Below, one piece after another: positions 32,445 through 39,644 of a stretch of 39,644 bases of DNA. The position numbers were made by a program, and so were the translations under genes. Source of the DNA: UMGS1279 sp045534095 (GTDB taxonomy: Bacteria > Bacillota > Clostridia > Oscillospirales > Acutalibacteraceae); contig JAZSJA010000027.1 of the NCBI GenBank assembly GCA_045534095.1, positions 1 through 39,644 of the forward strand, in the 5' to 3' direction. Each line of letters starts with the position of its first letter. Position 1 is the first letter of the stretch. The notes below the pieces were generated by a model. The model did not search any database. It saw nothing but the letters and a program-made list of their open reading frames with translations, and had not been told where the DNA came from.

Positions 32445-34907
32445 TTATTTAGCATAAGTAACACCAATAGGTGCAAGACCTACTTTACCGCTTACCGATT
32501 CAACAGTAACTGTAATATCTTGAGCTTCATCAAATACCTTATTGTATTTAATCCAAATAAATCCACCAGTATCAGTACTAGAACAATCAGTATTTGCTAC
32601 AACTTTTACGCCGTTAACGTAAATGTTTGCAATACCATTGCCTTCTTTTGACTGTAAGAATACAGAAACAGAAGTAGCATCTTCAGCAGTAAAGGTTATG
32701 CTACTGCCGGTAGCGGTACAAAGCCAACCGCTAATTTGACTGCTATGAACGTTGCCTTTAGTAAAGCCATTATTCTCGGTAGGCTCAACGTTTAAGAAGT
32801 TTGCATTTGCATAAGTATCATCAAAGAAATACTCAGAAGGAATAGCAGGAATGGTTGTATCAATATTGCCTACGTTTGCAAGTACGTCTGCTAAATAAGC
32901 GGTAATTGCAGAAGCTGCAACTAAGTGACCATTGTTGTTGGGATGGATATAATCGTTACCAACCTGAGGCCAAGAGATAACACCAGCATTAAAATATCTC
33001 CAAAGTGCAGCATAGTAGTCAATTGTGGGAATATCATAGTATAAAAGTGTGGGTAAATGCTCTTTGATTGCATTATTATCGCGAAGATATCTACCATCGT
33101 TATAACCTGATACAGGACCAAATACAACAGAAAGAACCGCTGCGTCTGCTTCTAATACTCTACGAACTGCTGCCTCGTAAGTTGATTCGTAAATCTTATC
33201 GCCAGGCTGATCGTTTGCAGCGAAATCCACAATAACAAAATCAGGATTATGTTTCAAAACATCCTCAGCCATTCTATTTACGCCAACTAAAGATGTAGTA
33301 GAACCAATACCTGCGTTTACGTAAGTAACTTTAATACTTGGGAATTGTGCTTGGAACCAAGCGGCAACACGCTCACCGTATCTGTTATTAACAGAAGTAG
33401 CGCCTGCACCCTGAGTTATAGAACCACCAAAACCAACTATGGTAATATCTTCACCACGCTGAGCTTTTTCAAAAACTTTAGCGATTCTAGCCTTATTACC
33501 TTGATTTATAACGGTGCTCTTATTAAAGTATTCGCTCTCACCTGCAAGAAGTGTCTGAGCAAGAGATGCATCAGTTAAATCTTCATCAGGTAAAACAGGA
33601 GTGCCTGTAGTCATCTGATTCTCAACATCCCATCCTGCAAGATACTGTGCTAATACATTAACATCATCAAGGTCAGTTGCACCTGAACCATTAACGTCTA
33701 TAACATCTGTATTAACTGCAACATCCCATTTAGCAACATATTGAGCAAGAACAACTAAATCCTTAAGGTTAACAACTTTATCATCGTTTACATCAGGTAT
33801 GTAATCGGTAGTTGCGGGAACACATTTAGCAACTAAATTTCTGTTAGAAGTGATATTGAATTTATATAAAGGTTCATCACTAACCTTAACACCATCTTCA
33901 TACCAACCATCAAATTCATAACCGCCATTAGGTGCAGCTGCTACCCAAACCTCAGTTTCATAAGCAACAGGAGTGTTGTGAGAAGCATAAGTATAACAAT
34001 CGTTACCGGAAACAGTTACTTTATAATTAGCAACTACGGCTTGATTTTCAGGTCTATGAATAGTGAATTCATCAATATACATTTCGTCATTACCACAATT
34101 TTGCTCTGCATCATAACCAAAGAACATTCTTAAATCGGTATTATCACCTGTGTAGAAAACATATTCAGTTTTATTCCATTGACCACCAACAAAGCTAATA
34201 TTTTTATCTACATAGTCACCGCCAAGATTGTTGAAATTCTTTGCAGTTTCGATATCGTTAACGTCAGTTGTAGTAACAATAGAACCCTTATATCCGTCTT
34301 TAGCAGTTTCAGTAGCAGTAATAACAGATTTGGGTAACATCCAATAGTAAGAAACTACATAATAAGTATCTTTTTCAAGATTATTGAGGTTCAAATAAAC
34401 ATCTTGTTGATACTGGATATGTAACTGTAAAGAATTTTTACCGGATTTTGCATATTTATTGGTAACAAAAACTTTTCTCCAAGTATCAGAACCTACCATT
34501 CCCCAAGAAGAACCAATAAGATTTTTACCTATAGTTCCGAGTTCGAAGCCAGCGCTAGGCTCAGCTAAAATATTATTATCAGCAAACTTAGCAACAAAAT
34601 CATCATTAGAACCGGCGGGTACAACTAAAGTTTCTTCAGTTGAATAAACAGAATCACCTACATACCAACCTAAAAACTCGTTACCATTGTAAGGAACGGC
34701 GGTGTAAGTGTTATTAGCACCATTTTTTAGGTAACCAGCATCTTTGCCTTCTTCAACTGCAACACTGAAATTAGGCGCAAAAGGATCATCAACACCCCAA
34801 AAATCGCCTGCATTAATGTTTACGTCATCTTCTGCAAAAACGGTTACGCCGGAAAATAGGCTAAAAACCATAGCAAAAACTAACAAAAAACTAAAAAATT
34901 TTTTCAT
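32445..34907 (-). CDS. Secreted SGNH/GDSL esterase with internal dockerin and binding domains
   Basis: 820 residues from the ATG at 34907, preceded by AAAGGAG. Order: signal peptide (1-25, cleaved after VFA); a beta-repeat of the bacterial-repeat type (about 40-108, FLGWYVGD); a jelly-roll CBM-like domain (about 112-285); a second beta repeat (about 293-363, FDGWYEDG); a type I dockerin pair (372-395 and 404-427, each DVN...D...LAQY); and an SGNH hydrolase (about 465-680) with GGSIT Ser496, Gly533, AANDQ Asn565, Asp652 and His655. A final beta domain (about 690-820) resembles a binding or CE2-type accessory module. Probably a carbohydrate O-deacetylase docked to a cellulosome-like scaffold; the exact substrate is unknown. 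Monocistronic. Confidence 0.88.
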   Translation of the reverse strand: MKKFFSFLLVFAMVFSLFSGVTVFAEDDVNINAGDFWGVDDPFAPNFSVAVEEGKDAGYLKNGANNTYTAVPYNGNEFLGWYVGDSVYSTEETLVVPAGSNDDFVAKFADNNILAEPSAGFELGTIGKNLIGSSWGMVGSDTWRKVFVTNKYAKSGKNSLQLHIQYQQDVYLNLNNLEKDTYYVVSYYWMLPKSVITATETAKDGYKGSIVTTTDVNDIETAKNFNNLGGDYVDKNISFVGGQWNKTEYVFYTGDNTDLRMFFGYDAEQNCGNDEMYIDEFTIHRPENQAVVANYKVTVSGNDCYTYASHNTPVAYETEVWVAAAPNGGYEFDGWYEDGVKVSDEPLYKFNITSNRNLVAKCVPATTDYIPDVNDDKVVNLKDLVVLAQYVAKWDVAVNTDVIDVNGSGATDLDDVNVLAQYLAGWDVENQMTTGTPVLPDEDLTDASLAQTLLAGESEYFNKSTVINQGNKARIAKVFEKAQRGEDITIVGFGGSITQGAGATSVNNRYGERVAAWFQAQFPSIKVTYVNAGIGSTTSLVGVNRMAEDVLKHNPDFVIVDFAANDQPGDKIYESTYEAAVRRVLEADAAVLSVVFGPVSGYNDGRYLRDNNAIKEHLPTLLYYDIPTIDYYAALWRYFNAGVISWPQVGNDYIHPNNNGHLVAASAITAYLADVLANVGNIDTTIPAIPSEYFFDDTYANANFLNVEPTENNGFTKGNVHSSQISGWLCTATGSSITFTAEDATSVSVFLQSKEGNGIANIYVNGVKVVANTDCSSTDTGGFIWIKYNKVFDEAQDITVTVESVSGKVGLAPIGVTYAK

Positions 34908-34935
34908 AAATATACTCCTTTCAAGGTTTAATCTC

Positions 34936-34964
34936 ATTATACTAAATAAAAACGCTATTTTCAA
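34936..34964 (-). promoter_or_regulatory. Promoter of the dockerin/SGNH gene
   Basis: Minus strand TTGAAA (34959-34964), 17-base spacer, TATAAT (34936-34941), about 30 bases before the start codon. Confidence 0.78.
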
Positions 34965-35075
34965 CGCCTAAAACCAAAATCGAAAAATAATAAATGTTTT
35001 CAATAAAAAAAGGTTTATAAGCCACACCACTTATTACTTTTTTAAAATACTACACTATGCCAAGGGTTAGTGTTT

Positions 35076-35486
35076 TTATGAACAAAACTTATTATCAATT
35101 TCCACCAAATGAGCAATTGCAGGTATATTTTCACCTTGCTGAGTTGTAGTTGGCGAAAGGAGGGCGCCAGTTGCACAAAATAAAACTTTTTTATATTCCC
35201 CTGATTTAAAAGAATTTAAAATATGCGTGCATAAAACCGAAGCAGAACAACCGCAACCCGAAGCTCCTGCATCGACGTTTTGTTTTGTAATATCGTATAA
35301 TAAAAGTCCACAATCCTGATGAACATTACGCAAATCCACCCCATCCTTAAGGCACAATTCAACAAGCAGTTCAGAGCCAATCCTGCCTAAATCTCCAGTA
35401 AAAATTTTATCATAGTCATCAGGAGCACCACCCGTTTCCCTAAAAAACGATAAAATGGTATCTGCCGCCGCAGGGGAAAATGTCAA
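35076..35486 (-). pseudogene. spoVAD: C-terminal remnant of stage V sporulation protein AD
   Basis: 136 residues that match only the last part of SpoVAD, a thiolase-like protein of about 340 residues in the spore DPA channel. Matching parts are SPAAADTIL, DYDKIFTGDLGRIG, DCGLLLYD, DAGASGCGCSASVL, ATGALLSPT and QGENIPAIAHLVEI. Upstream the frame stays open briefly (to about 35538), but the sequence no longer resembles SpoVAD and ends at a stop codon. No ATG or ribosome binding site is present, and spoVAC/spoVAE are absent. Most likely a broken gene left by a rearrangement at this junction. Confidence 0.75.
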
Positions 35487-35683
35487 GAGAACACCATAAA
35501 ATTTCCGCTTCCAAAAATTCCCTTTATTTATGCAGGTTTAAAGCACTTATGGTGTGTAGGCGGCTATAGCCAGGTAGATGTTAAATAAACACCATACTTC
35601 ATTTTTATTGTGCGTTATATACAAAAAGAAACATGCTAATTTGACATCGAATTTTGTGTACGAAAATTTTATATCAAAGAAAC
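35487..35683. other. Non-coding junction between spoVAD remnant and accessory block
   Basis: No gene is seen. Contents: a 9-base inverted repeat ACACCATAA (35491-35499) / TTATGGTGT (35547-35555), a second ACACCATA at about 35588-35595, and the palindrome GGCTATAGCC (35562-35571). No transposase or integrase remnant is recognised. Confidence 0.4.
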
Positions 35684-35715
35684 AAAAAAACTGCCATTAT
35701 AAAAACAGCAGTTTT
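35684..35715 (-). terminator. Terminator of the accessory operon
   Basis: AAAACTGC (35687-35694) and GCAGTTTT (35708-35715) form a hairpin followed on the minus strand by seven T. It stands just after the DprA-like stop. Confidence 0.85.
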
Positions 35716-35723
35716 CGATATAA

Positions 35724-36701
35724 TTAATCAAATAAACTCAATTGAACACCATCAGGCTTTTTAACTTCACTTTGTATTGATTTCACTTTAGATTTGTCAA
35801 ATTCAGTTTTTGTTATAGCACCATTCCAATCTTCGTCTATCGGAATAGCACCCATTTTTATAAGCTCTAAATTTCCAGGATATTCAATGTTGCGACAATA
35901 CTCAGTACACCAACCCTTTTTTAAGTTTTCAATTGCACCATTCCAAGTACCACCCTTATTCTTATCGGTTTTAACAACAATTGTTGCATCACTTTGCGAA
36001 TAGATATATTTATTTCTCATCATAGCAAACCCTACATTAAATCCCGTAGTAGGAGCCGTAGCAGATAATATTAGTAAATTGCCCTTATTAATGGATTTCA
36101 CAACATCTGCTTTTCGCATTTTTTGCATCATAGAATCAGCCAAATACTCTATAACAAAACCATTATTATCTAATGCTGCTTGTGCTGCCACAGTATCAAT
36201 TCCTTTGGCACCGCCCGTAACAACTCCAAAACCGTTTTGTAGTGTTTTTGAAACCGTGCTTTTTGTGAAATCAATATCATCTTCATTAACAGTTCGAGAA
36301 CCGACAAATCCAACTGTCTGTTTATTTAAAAGTTGGGTATTACCGGCAATGTAGAAAATAGGTGGACAGTTATTACCAAGTTTTTGTTTCAATAACCTTG
36401 GGTAATTATTTTCTGCTCGTGTTGTAATCATAATTCCCATATTCTCATATTTAGAAATCTCAAAGCTTATGCTACCGCTTCTTTCCAAAAGTCTCAAATA
36501 CCTATTTGTAGTCACTTCATCTAAATCTAATTTTTCTAAAAAATCAGATTTACTGAAAAACAACAAATCTTTAGGCTCTAACCCTTTAGAAAATAAAAGC
36601 GAAGCAAGTTCTCCCCATTCTCTGGGTTCTAACGGATTAATATCTGCAGCGGCGCATAAGTGACTGCAAAAAATCACTATTGCTTCTGAATTTTTATTCA
36701 T
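35724..36701 (-). CDS. DprA/Smf-like Rossmann protein ending in a sliding-clamp motif
   Basis: 325 residues. An N-terminal helical part (1-85) is followed by a DprA-like Rossmann domain (about 88-275): ITTRAENNYPRLLKQKLG, IFYIAGN, VGFVGSRTV (130-138), VTGGAKGIDTVAAQAAL (161-177) and the late KGGTWNGAIENLKKG (249-263). DprA normally loads RecA on incoming single-stranded DNA, but divergent relatives occur in accessory loci. The canonical C-terminal winged-helix domain is not evident; the protein instead ends GVQLSLFD, where QLSLF fits the beta-clamp-binding consensus. Its ribosome binding site lies in the last codons of the helicase-PRTase gene, so the two are tightly coupled. A role in DNA uptake, repair or defence is inferred. 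Confidence 0.75.
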   Translation of the reverse strand: MNKNSEAIVIFCSHLCAAADINPLEPREWGELASLLFSKGLEPKDLLFFSKSDFLEKLDLDEVTTNRYLRLLERSGSISFEISKYENMGIMITTRAENNYPRLLKQKLGNNCPPIFYIAGNTQLLNKQTVGFVGSRTVNEDDIDFTKSTVSKTLQNGFGVVTGGAKGIDTVAAQAALDNNGFVIEYLADSMMQKMRKADVVKSINKGNLLILSATAPTTGFNVGFAMMRNKYIYSQSDATIVVKTDKNKGGTWNGAIENLKKGWCTEYCRNIEYPGNLELIKMGAIPIDEDWNGAITKTEFDKSKVKSIQSEVKKPDGVQLSLFD

Positions 36702-36703
36702 AA

Positions 36704-38752
36704 CTACTCCTTACTGCTGCTATCAGCTAATGCAAATGGAACAACCTGCTTACAACCTGCTTGCATTAACAAATAACCGCAAACAGTTAATGTCCATTTG
36801 GAATCAACAACATCATCGACCAAAATTAGTTTTTGAGGCATATCATTACACGCTTTAACGCGAAAAGAATTCAAAGCATTGCTACACTGATATGTACTAT
36901 TTTCCATTTCCTTTTGTGGGCTTGCATCTGATTTTTCTATTAAATCGACATATTTTAATCCCAACTTATTAGCCAATCGCTTGGCAAAATCTGCTACAAG
37001 ATTACTTCTAAGCGAAGATACATTGGTTATGGCATATCCGTTTGAATCTATGTGTTCTTTCAAAACATTTGCCGCTTTTGCAACTAATTCGTCACAAAAT
37101 TGCTCCTTGTTTAAATACTTGCCTTCTTTAACCATTTGACCGTATCCGGGGTCACCATATTTAGAAAGACAAATTCCTTTTTCTAAAATATAATCAATTT
37201 TCTTTCCGTTAGGCCATCTTTTTCTTGGCTCAATTTCTAAAATTAAAGCATTAATATACTCAGCAGCTTTATCCCTTGACTCTAAAGATAATGACAATCC
37301 TTCTATGATATCTTTACCGGTACAATTAGAGCATTTACCACAATTTTCAGCAGTTTTGTCATCTAGACAATTAACGCAGAACTTACTATAACAATCTTTT
37401 GTTTCTATAAGCTGCTTCATTTGCAAAAGTTCAGCTTTTCTAATTTTTGTGACCGAATCATAGTGCTTATCATCATAGACAAATGCTTTTGGAGTTCTAT
37501 AATATAAGTTATCTTTTCGAATAAATCCTTCACTTTCTAAGAAAGATAATGCCTTCTCAATCCTACCTATTCTTGCATTTACATCATTGACAATTTCGCT
37601 TTTCTTACTTCCGTCACGACTTTCTATACTACTGATAACTTTTTCAGCTTCGTATCTTGTGGGAAAAGCAGTGTCAATAAAGTAGTTATTAATATCTTCA
37701 TCCTCTTTGCCGGACATTAAAAAGATATATGCATCATCTATGTTTCTTCCGGCTCTTCCGATTTGCTGATAATATGCTACGATATTGGATGGAGATTGAT
37801 AATGTATAACAAAAGATATATCATCTTTATCGTATCCCATACCAAGCTTAACAGTTGCAACAATCGCCTTGATCCTATTATTTTTAAAATCATTCAAAGC
37901 TATTTGGTTAGTTTCTTCCATTTCTTCGCTTTTTGAATAATATGACATAGCCGATATATTATTTTTACTTAAAAAATCAGCCAAATAATCACAGTCTCTT
38001 TGTGTTAGGCAATATATAATACCGGTGCCGGGGATTTTATTTAGATTTTCTAAAAGCCACGCATATCTATCAACCTTGTTTTGTAAATTAAGAACTTGAA
38101 TGTGCAAAGATTTTCGTGACAAAGGTCCGCGGGAAACAAAAACATCCTCATTAAATTGCTTTTGTAAATCATTAATTACTCTATCATTTGCCGTTGCGGT
38201 TGTGGCTAGTACAGCAACATTTGAAGATAAGGTGTTTATAATTTTACCGATTTTACCATACTCCAAACGAAAATCATGACCCCAATCAGAAATACAATGC
38301 GCTTCATCAACAACAAATAATCCGATATTGAACTGATGCAATCTACTTTGCACATCATCCTTAAAAAGAGTCTCGGGTGTAATGAAAATCAAATCCAATC
38401 TATCAGTAGCTAAATCCTCTAAAATTTTACTTCTTCTATCTTTTACCGTACTATTTAATACATCACAGCGAATGCCTAATTTTTTAGCCATTTCCGCTTG
38501 GTTTTCCATAAGCACTAGAAGCGGACTTATTACCATTGTAAATCCACGGTTCATTCTCCTAAACATTTTAGTACACATAAAATACACAAGGCTTTTGCCC
38601 CAACCTGTTCGCTGTACCACTAATGTTCTTTTGTTGGTCATGGTGGCCTCTATTGCTTCATATTGACCATCACGAAAATCGGCATCATCACCGTACACGG
38701 ATTTTAATATTTTGTATGACTCATCATATATTTCTGGATACTTTATTTCCAT
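36704..38752 (-). CDS. RecQ-family helicase fused to a phosphoribosyltransferase domain
   Basis: 682 residues. Superfamily 2 core: RecQ motif 0 FRDGQYEAIEATM (26-38), Walker A QRTGWGKS (47-54), DEAH in VVDEAHCISDWGHDFR (147-162), ATTATA (183-188) and motif VI QQIGRAGR (329-336). A winged-helix-like stretch (about 385-420) precedes a cysteine cluster with FCVNC and CGKCSNC (458-477), the RecQ-type zinc site. The last 80 residues carry a type I PRTase PRPP loop, LILVDDVVDSKWTL (642-655); Ser-Lys replaces the usual Ser-Gly. No HRDC domain is seen. It starts 21 bases after the DUF4143 ATPase gene and is coupled to the DprA-like gene. ComFA/ComFC-type helicase plus PRTase offers a functional parallel only. 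Confidence 0.85.
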   Translation of the reverse strand: MEIKYPEIYDESYKILKSVYGDDADFRDGQYEAIEATMTNKRTLVVQRTGWGKSLVYFMCTKMFRRMNRGFTMVISPLLVLMENQAEMAKKLGIRCDVLNSTVKDRRSKILEDLATDRLDLIFITPETLFKDDVQSRLHQFNIGLFVVDEAHCISDWGHDFRLEYGKIGKIINTLSSNVAVLATTATANDRVINDLQKQFNEDVFVSRGPLSRKSLHIQVLNLQNKVDRYAWLLENLNKIPGTGIIYCLTQRDCDYLADFLSKNNISAMSYYSKSEEMEETNQIALNDFKNNRIKAIVATVKLGMGYDKDDISFVIHYQSPSNIVAYYQQIGRAGRNIDDAYIFLMSGKEDEDINNYFIDTAFPTRYEAEKVISSIESRDGSKKSEIVNDVNARIGRIEKALSFLESEGFIRKDNLYYRTPKAFVYDDKHYDSVTKIRKAELLQMKQLIETKDCYSKFCVNCLDDKTAENCGKCSNCTGKDIIEGLSLSLESRDKAAEYINALILEIEPRKRWPNGKKIDYILEKGICLSKYGDPGYGQMVKEGKYLNKEQFCDELVAKAANVLKEHIDSNGYAITNVSSLRSNLVADFAKRLANKLGLKYVDLIEKSDASPQKEMENSTYQCSNALNSFRVKACNDMPQKLILVDDVVDSKWTLTVCGYLLMQAGCKQVVPFALADSSSKE

Positions 38753-38773
38753 ACTTTTTCTAACCTTTGTTTT

Positions 38774-39644
38774 TTACCAACTATCACGCAAAAGGAAATC
38801 AGCAATATGAACTATCTCTATCCCATTTTCATTTCCAATAGCTAAATCATCTATACAAACAACATACTTATGATAATGATCTTTAATATCCATCAAATTA
38901 TCAGTTTCACGAGTTGACTCTGTAGGCAATTCTACGCAAACCTGAACATATATCTTTTCATCTCTCCTGATACCAACAAAGTCTATTTCTTTGGTATCAT
39001 TCTTTCCGATAAACACATCATATCCTCTGCGTTTCATTTCAAGATAAACAAAATTTTCTAACATTGCAGAGGTCATTTGCTTATTAAATCCCATTTTGCT
39101 ATATTTAATAGATATATCTGAAAGATAATATTTTTCTTGCGTTTTTAAAACAGACTTACCTTGCAAATCGTATCTCTGACATGGATAAATTATAAATGCT
39201 TCGGATAACCATTTTATATAATTATAAATAGATTCTACCGAAAGAGAACGTTTTTCATTCTTTAAAAATTTAACAATAGAATTTGCAGAAAATGTTTTAC
39301 CTACATTTTCAACAATGTATTTTACCACACGGTCAAACAAATCTTTATTCCTGATTCTATGGCGTTTAGAAATATCCCTAGTAATAACAGCAGAATAGAT
39401 TCCATCAACAACCTGATATGCAGAACGAGTATCAAAATTACTAATGCCTATAATCGGGAAACCACCGAATTGTAAATACTCCTCAAACATATCCCTTGCA
39501 TTGGATTCAGTTTTACCTTTGAATTTTAAATATTCTTTGAAAGAAAGTGTATAACAATTAATTGAAACATATCTGCCTGTTAAATAAGTAGATATTTCAC
39601 TTGACATAAGTTTTGAGTTGGAGCCCGTAATATAAATATCAATA
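38774..39644 (-). CDS. DUF4143-type AAA+ ATPase, C-terminal part (5' end outside window)
   Basis: The frame is open through the window edge; the ATG at 39607 is internal, because the codons before it read DIYITGSNSKL, a typical sensor segment of this family. Then SSEISTYLTGRYVSINCYTLSFKEYL, with the arginine-finger-like GRY. The C-terminal DUF4143 domain is a winged helix and nuclease-like fold (SIYNYIKWLSEAFIIYP and ENFVYLEMKRRGYDVFIGK, then a DFVGIRRDEKIYVQVC core). Walker A and B lie outside the window. The family is common in accessory DNA, with unclear function. It may lead the helicase/DprA operon or be an unrelated neighbour. Confidence 0.85.
   Translation of the reverse strand, partial: IDIYITGSNSKLMSSEISTYLTGRYVSINCYTLSFKEYLKFKGKTESNARDMFEEYLQFGGFPIIGISNFDTRSAYQVVDGIYSAVITRDISKRHRIRNKDLFDRVVKYIVENVGKTFSANSIVKFLKNEKRSLSVESIYNYIKWLSEAFIIYPCQRYDLQGKSVLKTQEKYYLSDISIKYSKMGFNKQMTSAMLENFVYLEMKRRGYDVFIGKNDTKEIDFVGIRRDEKIYVQVCVELPTESTRETDNLMDIKDHYHKYVVCIDDLAIGNENGIEIVHIADFLLRDSW

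Noticed and set aside
35487..35600. Inverted ACACCATAA/TTATGGTGT repeats considered as insertion-sequence ends
   Set aside because: Arms are only 9 bases, there is no transposase or target duplication, and the repeat also occurs as a third partial copy.
39481..39607. ATG at 39607 as the start of a complete DUF4143 gene
   Set aside because: The frame is open to the window edge and the upstream codons encode a typical family motif, so the gene is truncated by the window.
1..39644. CRISPR array, prophage or integrative element
   Set aside because: No regularly spaced direct repeats, integrase, phage structural genes or tRNA-linked attachment duplications were seen.

Overview
The window looks like chromosomal DNA of an anaerobic low-GC Clostridia member, probably a gut Ruminococcaceae/Oscillospirales-type organism. 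Evidence: AT-rich DNA with Firmicutes sigma-A promoters and strong AGGAGG-type ribosome binding sites; the ylxM-ffh-rpsP-khpA-rimM-trmD order; the Firmicutes-type GalT; a dockerin-bearing secreted esterase; acetate kinase; and a remnant of the sporulation gene spoVAD. Taxonomy is inferred from gene content only. No CRISPR array, rRNA, transposase or integrase was seen.

Layout. 1-2.2 kb: end of secD and all of secF (+), with SecF carrying an enlarged extracytoplasmic region. 2.3-7.4 kb (-): glyS-folE-folP-membrane protein-folB-folK-NusG_II protein-Gx transporter, an operon joining glycyl-tRNA synthetase to tetrahydropterin/folate synthesis. 7.6-9.9 kb: tRNA-His and tRNA-Gln, an ECF sigma factor with a membrane anti-sigma candidate, then tRNA-Pro (-). 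10.1-14.4 kb (-): an HPr-like protein lacking the catalytic histidine, and the SRP/ribosome-maturation operon ylxM-ffh-rpsP-khpA-rimM-trmD. 14.5-17.5 kb: a short SecA2-like ATPase (-) divergent from a phosphopantetheinyl transferase (+). 17.5-27.6 kb (-): ackA-galK-galT-malic enzyme-aminotransferase-trpS-glycosidase-holB. The glycosidase is frameshifted near its start at a T9 tract. 27.8-30.0 kb (+): tmcAL and a mutarotase-like protein. 30.0-34.9 kb (-): GH27 alpha-galactosidase with a small zinc-finger protein, metF, and a secreted SGNH esterase with an internal dockerin. 35.1-39.6 kb (-): a spoVAD remnant, then an accessory block of a DUF4143-type ATPase (cut by the window edge), a RecQ-like helicase fused to a phosphoribosyltransferase, and a DprA-like protein.

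How the genes fit together. GH27, GalK and GalT form a cytoplasmic alpha-galactoside/galactose route, with ackA and malic enzyme in central fermentation. SecDF, Ffh and the SecA-like protein all concern protein export. Fol genes and metF feed one-carbon metabolism.

The most unusual items are: (1) the RecQ-PRTase/DprA-like pair, which parallels the competence proteins ComFA, ComFC and DprA and ends in a QLSLF sliding-clamp motif; (2) the apparent triplication of the SecF P1 domain; (3) HPr with Arg at position 15; (4) the T9 frameshift that separates a good start from the glycosidase body; and (5) several inverted repeats placed at promoters or between operon genes.
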